Positions 50,901 through 62,548 of a stretch of 64,000 bases of DNA are shown here, in pieces (position 1 is the first letter of the stretch; every line of letters starts with the position of its first letter). Under the pieces are notes generated by a model. The model did no database searches and had not been told where the DNA came from. It saw only the letters and a program-made list of their open reading frames with translations. Source of the DNA: an uncultured Christensenella sp. (GTDB lineage: Bacteria > Bacillota > Clostridia > Christensenellales > Pumilibacteraceae); contig CATLHE010000007.1 in NCBI GenBank assembly GCA_949948895.1, positions 50,523 through 114,522 on the forward strand, in the 5' to 3' direction. The position numbers and the translations under genes are program-made.

Positions 50901-51650
50901 CTTATAGATAAAAAGTGCGACGCCGATCCCGAGTTCAAGTCGCTGTATACCGAAGCGTCGATAAGACGGCACGACGGCGAGGATTTCGGTCTGTTTGTCA
51001 AGAATATAGAAAACGTGCAGGGCGACGAGCGCGACCGTATAATCTTCTCGTATGCGTATGCGTATAACGATAAAGGCGTTTTCAGCCGCAACTTCGGCTG
51101 GCTCAACCGCGCGGGCGGCGAGAACAGGCTCAACGTCGCGATCAGCCGCGCAAAGCGCAAGATAGATATAGTAACTTCGATTATCCCCGCCGATCTCAAA
51201 GTGGACGACCTCAATACGACGGGCGTGCATATCTTGCGCAAGTACCTCGATTATGCGTATTGCATTTCGGAAGGCGATAAAGCGGGAGCGCGGCAGGTGC
51301 TCGATTCTTTCGGAGACGCCAACGCCGTAAAGACGGAAGACCGTTTCGTCGGGCTCCGCGCGCATTTATACGAGGCGTTGACTTCGCGCGGCGTATCCGT
51401 CGAGCGCGACGTGGGCATGGGCAACTACAAACTCGATATGGCTGTCAAAAACTCGAAAGGCGAGTATGTGCTCGGTATAGAATGCGACGACAGTCTTTTG
51501 GGCAAGAACATACAGTCGCGCGAGCGCGACGTTATGCGCCGCAAGTTCTTGGAAAGCCGCGGTTGGAACGTGGTGCGAGTGTGGTCGAGCGACTTCTACG
51601 CCAATCCCGAAAAGGCGGTCGCCGAGATCATCAGGAAAGCGGCGGTATAA
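47961..51650 (+). CDS. HRDC-SF1 helicase-nuclease fusion (DUF4011 / REase_MTES type), possible defence protein
   Basis: 1229 aa. Residues about 25-75 are an HRDC-like domain (TDEALKSLAHAKPTELSDLL, KIKGIGKVF). A DUF4011-like region follows. SF1 helicase motifs: Walker A GPPGTGKSQT at about 394-401, Walker B VVFDEAS near 812, CGDHKQLRPSG, SYHYRSRYEELI, QGDERDRII and VAISRAKRKI near 1060. Between motifs I and II lies a roughly 400-aa insert. Residues about 1130-1220 are a Vsr/PD-(D/E)xK-like nuclease: YKLDMAV, LGIECDD, RRKFLESRGWNVVRVWSSDF. Helicase-nuclease fusions of this kind are repeatedly linked to anti-phage defence. The mRNA is predicted leaderless. Confidence 0.9.
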   Translation: MTELYKKLYAYRQKLRDREDKHTPTAIITDEALKSLAHAKPTELSDLLKIKGIGKVFVQKYGQGFLNIILNDAKPVKLTMMRKEVVETLKNLQSRLTNLNRRNRMLYLTKSVPGRALDLCTKTAKADAAVIDSLLTYGGKPVALCDSDSELYTQYNRLIRSASSDARETGSNSLYVGYPFVIGKCGEGKNSFNISAPLVLFPVTLENTGGRIVMNADASRDITYNSTLMLCHNKFNGKGALPLPSCAVDNIVKTMFVRELVAFYAENGITVNTEGVSSELTKLVQYTDKTFPKFAPNEYKIVYSAAVAMFPMCSGAMQKDFDDLIESGVMPRALTELLEGADEIDDMYGDSEELDIGSVPVDSEGFIDYINELNVSQERAIEKSATERTLVMQGPPGTGKSQTITSMITDAVDDGKNVLVVSQKHAALSVIYSRLGRLSKYALFVDDPKDKSAFYARLKAMFDAAENPAPFNEVAYSRAIASVDSDLAELDKLSDRLQTDEYGAPMIDIYGENFENPFKSAERSVSPSLESSVFKGCVPEALLDCGYESLKTASMYLDDKELLSKLDDYYSLAADYDWIVDFKRGLSSARISELLSELDGIMDLYAYRGKSKFKRALKAFLKANFTVYTRELYKRFKKSPVGLYNGLKAYLEFYDCKLTADTLDFCTMLYYGVLFTLASETGKSTAELNARLKDYCAYVYIDRFENDNRDVINAISGYSSTVARICASIDRKRALTRDKTMNVLKTAFNTDVAESKRRGDMLRAIDGKRRPAVSRFVEKFEFELFRGVRIFLMTPEAVSEVLPLKNDMFDLVVFDEASQIYVERGIPAIARAKRLVVCGDHKQLRPSGLGDGRITLDEEEESDAVLEEESLLDIARFKFPEVMLSYHYRSRYEELIAFSNAAFYGGRLNISPNPVPPAEPPIKIHKVNGVWEDRVNRVEADKVLELVSDYLKSSAVLPVEERETLGVITFNAKQRDYILDLIDKKCDADPEFKSLYTEASIRRHDGEDFGLFVKNIENVQGDERDRIIFSYAYAYNDKGVFSRNFGWLNRAGGENRLNVAISRAKRKIDIVTSIIPADLKVDDLNTTGVHILRKYLDYAYCISEGDKAGARQVLDSFGDANAVKTEDRFVGLRAHLYEALTSRGVSVERDVGMGNYKLDMAVKNSKGEYVLGIECDDSLLGKNIQSRERDVMRRKFLESRGWNVVRVWSSDFYANPEKAVAEIIRKAAV

Positions 51651-51666
51651 AAAACCGCAAATAATA

Positions 51667-51710
51667 GAGACGACGGGAACTCGCAATAAAGCGGGCTCCC
51701 GTCTGTTCTT
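51667..51710 (+). terminator. Terminator after the helicase gene
   Basis: AGACGACGGGAACTCGC and GCGGGCTCCCGTCT pair imperfectly, followed by GTTCTTT. Confidence 0.65.
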
Positions 51711-51784
51711 TGACGATATCGCAAGATCTTAAACAGCCCCGAAAAATATTTTTAAAAAAATTTAAAAAAACTTTGTAAAAACGC

Positions 51785-51813
51785 TTGACAAATATAATAA
51801 TGGGTGATATTAT
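51785..51813 (+). promoter_or_regulatory. rRNA-type promoter with A/T-rich UP element
   Basis: TTGACA (51785-51790), 17 nt, TATTAT (51808-51813), preceded by an A/T tract (51741-51780) as in rRNA UP elements. The 51814-52089 leader holds hairpins such as CTCTCGAAACGAGAG and ATTGGTGATATGTATTACCAAT, and an ITS-like segment CATTGACAACTGCATA typical of the sequence before 23S in Bacillota. Confidence 0.7.
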
Positions 51814-52089
51814 GAGTAAGCTCTCTCGAAACGAGAGGCACACGGGTCATCCATGTATCGCAATAAGCCATACCTCTGGACATAATGAGCAATAACGTAA
51901 AGGGGCAGAAAAGCCTTGTTGTTGCGTCGTTGTGTTTTTTTTGACCTTTATAGGGCAAACCGTGTCGGACATTGACAACTGCATATAACTTAAAGCGAGT
52001 AAACAAATTATTCAAATTATTGGTGATATGTATTACCAATACCGCAATTTGTAAGTTTATATCTTGTAATTTCTTTTTAGGAATTGGAC

Positions 52090-55036
<2,947 letters not shown>

Positions 55037-55200
55037 TAACCGATTGCCATAAAAGGCGATTGCAAGATAAAGACCCACGCGCGATAAGTTATATGTGGTT
55101 GCCTTTGTTCGACGGGGCGAGCGGAACATTACAAGTTAATATATCCGCAAAGAGAGCTTGTGATGCGCATTAAAAAGTGCGCTGACAGTATAGATCGTGA

Positions 55201-55276
<76 letters not shown>

Positions 55277-55277
55277 T

Positions 55278-55393
55278 TGCGGTGGTCATATCGTAGGGGT
55301 CACACCTGTTCACATTCCGAACACAGAAGTTAAGCCCTATGGAGCCGATAGTACCTGTTTGGAGACGAACCGGGAGGGTAGGTAGCTGCCGCA
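55278..55393 (+). rRNA. 5S ribosomal RNA
   Basis: 116 nt. The ends TGCGGTGG and CTGCCGCA pair; internal CCGAACACAGAAGTTAAGCC is the universal loop. It starts 2 nt after tRNA-Asn and is followed by a terminator. Confidence 0.96.
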
Positions 55394-55400
55394 TTTCATT

Positions 55401-55430
55401 AAAGAGACATCGAATATCGGTGTCTCTTTT
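55401..55430 (+). terminator. rRNA operon terminator
   Basis: AAAGAGACATCGA and CGGTGTCTCTTTT form a stem followed by T; ends the 23S-tRNA-5S transcript. Confidence 0.8.
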
Positions 55431-55439
55431 ACTTTGCGA

Positions 55440-55817
55440 CAAACCAAATGTTTGACCAAGCACAGCTTGGATTTTTGTCGTGTATTGGCTTTAACGATGT
55501 GTTTATTGTTACACCCGAATAAAAGCAAGGCATACCTACGTGTAATCGTAGGGCGTGACGACCTCGGCATGCCGCAACGTAACGAATTATATGAGCAATA
55601 AAATATCGTTCAATATATCCCACGTAAATATACACTGTCATTCCGAGCTTGCGAGGAATCTAGGCGAACCGCCGCAATGCGTAAACGTTAAACCAGCGAC
55701 ACCCCTACACCATGCTTCGTATTTATTCGGGTGTAACTTAAAACAAACGAAAAAGTCGATACACGACATAAACAATCTGTGATTGCAATCTGTGATTGGC
55801 GTCAAGCATTTGGTTTG
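55440..55817. repeat. Intergenic repeat with inverted ends, copy C (378 bp)
   Basis: Left end CAAACCAAATGTTTGAC (55440-55456), right end GTCAAGCATTTGGTTTG (55801-55817), an inverted match with one change. Inside: CCAAGCACAGCTTGG, GTCGTGT and TACACGAC, ACACCCGAATAAA/TTTATTCGGGTGT (an inverted pair), CGTAGGGCGTGACGACCTCG, and TGTCATTCCGAGCTTGCGAG. No coding potential. Confidence 0.85.
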
Positions 55818-55846
55818 TTGCAATTTTAATTAAATCGTTATATAAT
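55818..55846 (+). promoter_or_regulatory. Promoter of the macro-ASCH gene, abutting repeat copy C
   Basis: TTGCAA (55818-55823) begins directly after the repeat end; 17 nt; TATAAT (55841-55846); 6 nt to the ATG. Confidence 0.7.
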
Positions 55847-55852
55847 GAGCGC

Positions 55853-56749
55853 ATGGACAATGTTAAGAACGGTATAGAGATAATCAAGGGCGATATAACG
55901 ACGCTAAACGTTGACTGCATAGTCAATGCGGCTAACAACAGCTTGCTAGGCGGCGGAGGCGTTGACGGCGCTATCCATCGCGCGGCAGGTGCAGGGCTTC
56001 TTGCCGAATGCCGAACGCTCGGCGGCTGCGAAACGGGCAAAGCCAAGATAACGCGCGGGTACGACATAAAGGCGAAGTGGGTCGTTCACACCGTCGGACC
56101 GATATACAAAGGCTCGACGCGCGACGATCCCGTGCTCTTAAACTGCTATATTAACTCGTTGGAACTTGCCGCGGCACACGGCGTTCGGTCGATAGCATTC
56201 CCCGCGATATCGGCGGGCGCGTACGGCTATCCGCTCGACAGAGCCGCACGGCTCGCGGTAAGCGGCGTTATCGCTTGGCTGACCGTTCATCCCGACTGCG
56301 GCATGAACGTTAAACTGTGCTGTTTCGACGACGCGGCGTACTGCGCGTTCCTAGAAGCCTATAACGGCGAATTGAAAGGGCGGTGCAACGATGGCTCGTA
56401 TGTGCCGCTGTATACGGAAATGCGGCTCGCGCCCGAACCGTTCCAAAATATAAAGCGAGGCGAGAAAACGGTCGAGATACGGCTTTACGACGAAAAACGC
56501 AGACGGCTCAAACTCGGCGATACTATCATATTTACCAATACCGAAAACGACTCCGAGTGCTTTGCCGCAACGGTGACCGCGCTACGTAGGTTTGATAATT
56601 TTAAAGCCCTGTTCTCGTCCGAACTCTTCGCGCAAACGGGTTGCGAGGATATGACGGTCGAACGCGCCGTCGAGAGCATGTACGCGTATTACACAAGAGA
56701 ACAAGAAAACCGATACGGCGTCTTAGCCATATCGGTGAAAAAGATTTAA
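55853..56749 (+). CDS. Macro-domain protein fused to an ASCH domain
   Basis: 298 aa. Residues about 5-165 form a macro domain of the MacroD/YmdB type: [20 protein letters not shown] then AIHRAAG, and [20 protein letters not shown]; these bind ADP-ribose and usually hydrolyse O-acetyl-ADP-ribose or mono-ADP-ribosyl groups. Residues about 180-298 are an ASCH/PUA-like domain ([31 protein letters not shown]) that may bind RNA or a nucleotide. The fusion points to reversal of ADP-ribosylation on RNA or a nucleotide; inference. Leaderless mRNA predicted. Confidence 0.9.
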   Translation: MDNVKNGIEIIKGDITTLNVDCIVNAANNSLLGGGGVDGAIHRAAGAGLLAECRTLGGCETGKAKITRGYDIKAKWVVHTVGPIYKGSTRDDPVLLNCYINSLELAAAHGVRSIAFPAISAGAYGYPLDRAARLAVSGVIAWLTVHPDCGMNVKLCCFDDAAYCAFLEAYNGELKGRCNDGSYVPLYTEMRLAPEPFQNIKRGEKTVEIRLYDEKRRRLKLGDTIIFTNTENDSECFAATVTALRRFDNFKALFSSELFAQTGCEDMTVERAVESMYAYYTREQENRYGVLAISVKKI

Positions 56750-56808
56750 TATCAAGTGTATCCGTGCGCTAAAAATCAATAATAGCGCGAGCGGCTATAT
56801 CATAAGGA

Positions 56809-57327
56809 TTATATAACGGTTATCTGCGCGGCGCGCATGGCATCGAGCGCGGTATTATGGCTGTTTGGCGTAACGCCCGCGCAAGCGTCGGCAATGACCG
56901 CGACTTCGCACTCGGGCAGGAACGCCTTGACGGTAAACGCGTTGGATATGACGCAAATATCGGTGCATACGCCGACAAACGTTATTCTGTCGAACTTTTC
57001 CTTGGCGGCGTACTCGGCGAGCTCCACGCTCCCGAACGACGGCTTGTCAAACACTTTGGCGCTCCGAGCATAGTCGACTAGTTCCGCTATTATCTCGTGC
57101 CCGCTCGTGCCTTTTATGCAGTGCGGAACGGGCAGAAGCTTGCCCTCGCGCGTGTCGAGGTAGTTTTGTGCGTGCGTGTCGCGGGTAAACGCAACGACCG
57201 CGCCGCGCGCTATCGCGGCGTCAATGGCGGCGCGAACGTTCGGGATCGCTTTGACCGCGTCGGCGTTTTTGAGCGCGCCGGTCAAAAAATCGTTTTGCAT
57301 GTCTATTACGGCAAGAAGTTCTTTCAT
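56809..57327 (-). CDS. Nicotinamidase-like cysteine hydrolase (isochorismatase superfamily)
   Basis: 172 aa from ATG 57327 (GAGGAT upstream; the longer frame runs into repeat DNA). Catalytic triad Asp9 (VIDMQNDF), Lys95 (FDKPSFGS) and Cys125 (VGVCTDICV). Asp50, His52 (RDTHAQNY) and His69 match the metal site of nicotinamidases, so conversion of nicotinamide to nicotinate in NAD salvage is the best guess. Convergent with the macro-ASCH gene, whose product also handles NAD-derived ligands. Confidence 0.87.
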   Translation of the reverse strand: MKELLAVIDMQNDFLTGALKNADAVKAIPNVRAAIDAAIARGAVVAFTRDTHAQNYLDTREGKLLPVPHCIKGTSGHEIIAELVDYARSAKVFDKPSFGSVELAEYAAKEKFDRITFVGVCTDICVISNAFTVKAFLPECEVAVIADACAGVTPNSHNTALDAMRAAQITVI

Positions 57328-57359
57328 GATAATATCCTCTGTGCGTGGTAAGCATGTGT

Positions 57360-57755
57360 TTTGCGGGGTTACTATTTTAGGGGTTGTCGTTTGTTTGGCA
57401 TAACAACAATGCGGCGGTTCGCCTGGATTCTTCGCCTGCGGCTCAGAATGACAGTTTATATTTATGTTGGATATATTGAACAATATTTTATTGTTCATAT
57501 AAGTTGTTGCATTGCGGAGCGCAGGGGTCTGCGCTCCCTACGGAGAGGTTGCGATTTGTTTGTCGTTTACGATATGCGGCGGGTCGCCTAGATTCTTCAC
57601 TTCGTTCAGAATGACAAGTGACGGTAAAGACATTTTAATATCGTAGGAGGGCGACGACTCGTCACGCCGTTGTATTTAGTAACGCAAATATTCGGGTGAT
57701 ACATAAAACAAATCACTCACGCAAACACACGACGGACGTCAAACATTTGGTTTGC
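57360..57755. repeat. Intergenic repeat, copy D (composite)
   Basis: Fills the gap 57328-57754. Holds GGGGTTGTCGTTTGTTTGGC as in copy A, GGCGGTTCGCCTGGATTCTT and GGCGGGTCGCCTAGATTCTT (two copies of the GTCATTC module in reverse), GCGGAGCGCAGG/CGCTCCCTACG, ATTCGGGTGAT, and the end ACACACGACGGACGTCAAAC then ATTTGGTTTGC (to 57755), which touches the stop codon of the next gene. Confidence 0.8.
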
Positions 57756-57913
57756 TACCAGTCTTCGCGAATATAACGCGACGGCTGTTTAACGTCGTCG
57801 TAATAATCGTCGTAGCGTTCCTTATCGGTCTTGGCGCGCCTGTCGAAGTCCTCCTGCTCAAACGCGTCCTCGTCGACCGTTTCGGATAAGCGCATCAGTT
57901 CGAGATTAGTCAT
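57755..57913 (-). CDS. 52-aa acidic hypothetical protein
   Basis: Starts MTNLELMRLSETVDEDAFEQ and ends PSRYIREDW; rich in Asp, Glu, Arg and Tyr, no membrane segment. A promoter TTGATT-17-TAGAAT ends 6 nt before the ATG without a ribosome site, predicting a leaderless mRNA. The stop codon lies at the edge of repeat copy D. Not recognised; convincing promoter and codon use support it. Confidence 0.6.
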   Translation of the reverse strand: MTNLELMRLSETVDEDAFEQEDFDRRAKTDKERYDDYYDDVKQPSRYIREDW

Positions 57914-57919
57914 ACATAT

Positions 57920-57948
57920 ATTCTACCACACGCGCGATATAAAATCAA
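57920..57948 (-). promoter_or_regulatory. Promoter of the 52-aa gene
   Basis: On the minus strand TTGATT (57943-57948), 17 nt, TAGAAT (57920-57925), 6 nt, ATG. Confidence 0.55.
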
Positions 57949-58040
57949 GCGCTCGGCGCGTCTGCGAAGCCGTATGCGCAAAAGCCCGTAGATATTCGCA
58001 TGCGCCCAATAAAGTCACAGCGATTATTTTCAAATGGGTA

Positions 58041-58069
58041 TTGACAAGCCCGAATATAGGTGATATAAT
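58041..58069 (+). promoter_or_regulatory. Promoter of the giant secreted protein
   Basis: TTGACA (58041-58046), 17 nt, TATAAT (58064-58069); the leader carries a GGGGA ribosome site. Confidence 0.75.
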
Positions 58070-58098
58070 AAAAAAACACTGTAAAGGCAATAGGGGAA

Positions 58099-61000
58099 AT
58101 GACACAAACAAAACGCCTAAGAACAATAATAATTTCGCTATTGGCGTTTGCGGTACTCGTAGTAGCCGCATTGTTTTCCGTGTCGTATGCAAAATGGCTC
58201 GGCACCGGCACAACGCCCGAAGCGAACGCTACGGGCACGGTCGGGCAGTTCTATGTCGACTATCCGACCACCGAAGCGCTCGACGCAAAAACGTTCTATC
58301 TCCAAGTCCCCCAGAGCGACGACGACGCCAAGTACTACATAATGGACAGCAACGGCACAGCCAACGAGGAATATAAACTCGTCGTCAAACTCGAACAAGG
58401 TCAGACCGCCAAAATATTCAAAGGCACGACCCAACAAACTATAACCAATAAAGACGGCATTACTTGCCTTACATACAACAACAACACCGTTACCGCAAAA
58501 GAAACTGGCATATACAGCCTTTACTATATGGTAAAGGATAATTCAAACAGCTATAACAACACCAAGCTGTACGCCACTTTCCAAAAAACCTTCGACGTTC
58601 AATCGCCCGACCTTACGATCAAATTTTCGGACGGCGACGTAAAAATGAAGATAACCGTCAATGACAGTGTGCACGGCTCCGAGCCGTTCTACGCGTACAT
58701 GGATTGCGGCAGCGATTACATCTCGGGCGCATGGCCCGGAAAAGTCATCATCGGCGGTACGACGAGCGGCGGCGACTATCTTGCAGCCGAGACAAACGTG
58801 CTCGACGCGCGCGCGTACGCCTCCGACAACACGAACATAACGTTCACGTTCGGTCGCGGCTACGGCGAAGCCCAAACGTCGTACGGCGGAGTAACGCTAC
58901 ATAAAAACTTCCTTACAAAAGGCGTCGGTTGGTACGATATTTCGTTCAATTGGCAATCGAGCGGGTACTATACCGTCACGGGCGCGGACGCCCTTATCGA
59001 TACGGGTTCCGACTATTCCGAGCCGGGCCACATCCTCGCCACGCTCGACGGCAAAATATCCGACATGACGGCGGTAGTGCGGAGGTCGTCCGCCTCGGTG
59101 AGCGAGAAAAACTCGTTCACGTACAAAAACTACGTATGCGTCAAGCGCGAGAGCAAAGACAACAAAACGTCTATAGCGTATATCAATTTCTCGGTCGAAG
59201 GCGGAGCCGACCTGTCCGGCGTAAACATAACGGGCTTTAACGTAAAGCGCACCAAAACCGACGAGAACGGCGTGCTCGTCGGCGCAAAGGAAGCCGAGTT
59301 CATATACAACAGCCCCGTAGGCAAAACGCTGGCGGAGCTCGGCGGCACGCAAAAAACGGAAAACGACAAACCGTATATAGAAGGCGGCACTTACGTCATG
59401 CTGTACTTCGGCGGCGGCAGCGATCAGTATTATGCCATGGACGTGGAGATAACCACCGATAAAGCCGCGGAGTTCGTGTTTACGGCGACAGCCGCCAATA
59501 CCGACGTTCGCAACAAGTACGAAGTCGGCTACGGCGAGCCCGACGGGTATTATCTCGGCGGTAAGTTCAACGGCGTTGACATGTGGGACCCTCGTGCGGC
59601 GGCGCAAGCCACGGACAACAATAAGGGCGTAACTGTGCCCACCGTAAAACTCGAATACGAGGACGTAATTGACGGCGTAAAAACGAAGCGGTCTTATAAC
59701 GCGCCGACAGCGATAGACGTAACCGTAACTATCGATTTGCGCGCGCAAAACGACCGCGTCAAGCTGTACAAACTTCCCACGGACGGTCAGCGCGAAAACG
59801 GCAAAGACCCCACGCTGTACTTTGTTCCGCACAGTATTCACAAGAGCTACGCTACGAGCGCGCCCGAGGGTACGGCTCTTTTCGGACCCAATCTGAACAC
59901 CATAGTACTCAATCCCGGTAAGTACGAAATGCACTTCGTCGGCAACGTTACTTATAAGAGCGATAGCGCGTATTGGTTCGACAGAAAAGACGGCAAGCTG
60001 ATGAGCGGCGATATAACGGCGGCTCAAAAAGCCGAAAAAATAACGGACATAGCGGGCGAGGAAGGCAATCGCTACGTCGTTATCGACAACTGGAACGGCA
60101 TAATAGACGAGCTCTATATCAAGCGCATAGACGACGAGCATAGCGACACGATAGAAGTCGTGTTCGACGCCAACGGCGGCACGCTCGACGGCACGCTTAC
60201 CGAAACCGTCACGTGGGGCAATACGCTCGACAAGAGCGGCGTTATAAACAAACAGCCGTCCCCGCCTATCGACGGCATGACGTTCGAGGGCTGGTACGAC
60301 GCAAAGACGGGCGGCAACCTGTATACCGAAGATACGCGCATCACGACGCTTGACGGCACGCTTACACTGTACGCGCACTACAATGCGGACGGCATGCATG
60401 CCGTGGCGTTCGATTACAATTACGACAACGCGCCCGAGGGCACGAGCACGTACATTGCGGACGGCGGCAAGATAACAAGACCCGACGATCCGACGCGACC
60501 GGGCGACTACTGGTCGTGGGACGGCGGCGGCATGGCGGTGAACTATGTGTTCGGCGGCTGGTTCAAGGACAAAGACTGCACGCAGTTCTGGAGCTTTGCC
60601 AACGACACGGTGACAGAACCCGTAACGCTGTACGCCAAGTGGCATTATAAGCACGAGCTTGCCGATAATTGGTACGCCGTCGTCAACGGCGCGCTCGTAA
60701 AAATGGAATATGCGGGCGTTCCTTCCGATGCGACTTATAAAGACGAGTTCAAAGTAAACGTCGATCTCAAACAGGGCGACGAAATACGGTTCTTCGTAGA
60801 CGGCGACGTGCCCGCGTATGTATGCGAGAACGGCGATGTTATCGAAAAGAACGACGGCGAAAACTTCGGCACCGCGCTTACGGACGGATGGTACACGCTG
60901 TACTACAAAGCGACGGAAGACCATGCTCGAGGCGCACTCGCGGCTGTGCCTATGGCGGCGGCAGTCACAGTCACGTTCGACCTCGACGGCGGAAGCATGG

Positions 61001-62433
61001 CGGGCGGCGAGTCTGCGACGCAGATTATAAACAGCGGCGATAAAGCCGTAAGACCGTCAGACCCGACCAAGTCGGTAGTAGGCTTCAACTTCGTCATATT
61101 CCTCGGTTGGTATGAGGACGCGGCAAAGACCACGCCGTACGACTTTGACAAGGCGGTGGACGCCGACACAACTGTGTACGCCAAGTGGTCCAACGAAGCC
61201 AACGGTTGGAGCGTGCGCGTGAACGACGAGCCCGATCTTATACATCTCGACAACGTGAATGCGCGCGCCGACGTTATTGCTATCGTAGGCAGTCACGACG
61301 TAGTCGGCGGCGCAAGCGCAACGCTCAATGCGGGCGACAGGATATACCTGTACGCGGGCAGTTCGACCTGCTCCAAGATAACCGCCACCGCGGACAGCGG
61401 CGCGGGCGTCGTAGGCGCGGGAACGGCTGTCGAGTACCTTACAGTAACGGCTTCGGGCGACTACATGTTGCTGTTTGCGGGAAGCGACTTGTATATCGCC
61501 GCGACGGTATCGTTCGACGCCGACGGCGGAACGCTTACGGGCGACGCGTCGAGAATAGTCAAAGTAGGCGGAACGATAGAAGCGCCTACCGACCCGACGC
61601 GCGAATACTATACGTTCGACGGATGGTATGTAGAAGATCCCGACACACTGTGGAATTTCGATACGGATACCGTAAGCGAAGACACCAAGCTTATCGCCAA
61701 GTGGACAGTCAAAGATGAAACTGTAACGTTCAATTTTGTTGCCGGCGACTTTGTGATAAAAGATGTTAAGATCATTGTCATGGGCAGTGCGGCGGATTAC
61801 GATACAGTCGCTATGAGCGGCGCGTATCCCAACTACACTCACACCGTCACAATAGACCCCGCAAAAGGGAATATTATCGGCGTGCAAATACAGTTCGGCG
61901 AAAGCGGCAGCACTTGGACAGCGTATTCTGTGAACGGATATGCGGAATATCGGAGCGGTGAAACTTATACATTATCCTACGTGGGTTGGCAGAATCCCGA
62001 TTGGACAAAGGGCATTGCGTCGTTCAGTGTAAAAGTGACCGATTCGTCGGGTAACGCGGTCGCCGCCGAAACTCGTAACGTAGTCAGAGTCAAGTTCGTC
62101 GGAGGTGCGGCAACATTGTACGTCAAGTATGACAGTAGCGTTGCAGATGCGAAAAAAGGCATACATTACTTCGATTGTTCGGCTCCGAGCTCGGGTCCCA
62201 CGCATATCGATAATGTACTGACTATAAACGATACAGACGATTCGTGCAGCTTCATACTGTTGAAACAGCTCGATTGGAGCGGCGGTGATTCAGCGCAGTC
62301 AAACGACGTTAAATGCACGTACGCGGAAGGCTCAAGCGGTACATACACTATTTACGCTAAGAGCACGGGCGTTATCGCGACTGTCGAAGCCGTCGGCGCG
62401 ACACTGTCGGGCTTAGGCGTCGTGTCGGCATAA
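58099..62433 (+). CDS. 1444-aa secreted InlB-repeat protein with SipW/TasA-like signal
   Basis: Residues about 8-30 form a hydrophobic signal (IIISLLAFAVLVVAALFSVS) followed by YAKWLGTGT, the pattern of SipW-dependent TasA/camelysin-type signals. Residues 30-680 are long beta domains without a known family. Four InlB/flg_new-type repeats follow (about 682-760, 765-850, 955-1030, 1134-1203), each with VxFDxxGG...FxGWY...LYAKW. The C-terminal 240 residues have no LPXTG or membrane anchor. Likely a surface or matrix protein; the next gene encodes a small protein with a similar signal. Confidence 0.85.
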   Translation: MTQTKRLRTIIISLLAFAVLVVAALFSVSYAKWLGTGTTPEANATGTVGQFYVDYPTTEALDAKTFYLQVPQSDDDAKYYIMDSNGTANEEYKLVVKLEQGQTAKIFKGTTQQTITNKDGITCLTYNNNTVTAKETGIYSLYYMVKDNSNSYNNTKLYATFQKTFDVQSPDLTIKFSDGDVKMKITVNDSVHGSEPFYAYMDCGSDYISGAWPGKVIIGGTTSGGDYLAAETNVLDARAYASDNTNITFTFGRGYGEAQTSYGGVTLHKNFLTKGVGWYDISFNWQSSGYYTVTGADALIDTGSDYSEPGHILATLDGKISDMTAVVRRSSASVSEKNSFTYKNYVCVKRESKDNKTSIAYINFSVEGGADLSGVNITGFNVKRTKTDENGVLVGAKEAEFIYNSPVGKTLAELGGTQKTENDKPYIEGGTYVMLYFGGGSDQYYAMDVEITTDKAAEFVFTATAANTDVRNKYEVGYGEPDGYYLGGKFNGVDMWDPRAAAQATDNNKGVTVPTVKLEYEDVIDGVKTKRSYNAPTAIDVTVTIDLRAQNDRVKLYKLPTDGQRENGKDPTLYFVPHSIHKSYATSAPEGTALFGPNLNTIVLNPGKYEMHFVGNVTYKSDSAYWFDRKDGKLMSGDITAAQKAEKITDIAGEEGNRYVVIDNWNGIIDELYIKRIDDEHSDTIEVVFDANGGTLDGTLTETVTWGNTLDKSGVINKQPSPPIDGMTFEGWYDAKTGGNLYTEDTRITTLDGTLTLYAHYNADGMHAVAFDYNYDNAPEGTSTYIADGGKITRPDDPTRPGDYWSWDGGGMAVNYVFGGWFKDKDCTQFWSFANDTVTEPVTLYAKWHYKHELADNWYAVVNGALVKMEYAGVPSDATYKDEFKVNVDLKQGDEIRFFVDGDVPAYVCENGDVIEKNDGENFGTALTDGWYTLYYKATEDHARGALAAVPMAAAVTVTFDLDGGSMAGGESATQIINSGDKAVRPSDPTKSVVGFNFVIFLGWYEDAAKTTPYDFDKAVDADTTVYAKWSNEANGWSVRVNDEPDLIHLDNVNARADVIAIVGSHDVVGGASATLNAGDRIYLYAGSSTCSKITATADSGAGVVGAGTAVEYLTVTASGDYMLLFAGSDLYIAATVSFDADGGTLTGDASRIVKVGGTIEAPTDPTREYYTFDGWYVEDPDTLWNFDTDTVSEDTKLIAKWTVKDETVTFNFVAGDFVIKDVKIIVMGSAADYDTVAMSGAYPNYTHTVTIDPAKGNIIGVQIQFGESGSTWTAYSVNGYAEYRSGETYTLSYVGWQNPDWTKGIASFSVKVTDSSGNAVAAETRNVVRVKFVGGAATLYVKYDSSVADAKKGIHYFDCSAPSSGPTHIDNVLTINDTDDSCSFILLKQLDWSGGDSAQSNDVKCTYAEGSSGTYTIYAKSTGVIATVEAVGATLSGLGVVSA

Positions 62434-62548
62434 GCCGTGCTATCGACCCGAGCAAGTCGTTAAACTGTTTACATACGGTTTTAATGCCGAAAGCGGCAGG
62501 GCGCGGACGGCTTAAAATAAAATAATAATTTCTGATAGGAGAAGAAAG

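Noticed and set aside
57831..58376. 181-aa plus-strand reading frame
   Set aside because: Crosses the promoter and start of the giant secreted protein and is antisense to the 52-aa gene.
58897..60924. 675-aa minus-strand reading frame
   Set aside because: Antisense to the InlB-repeat protein; frame kept open by GC-rich codon bias.
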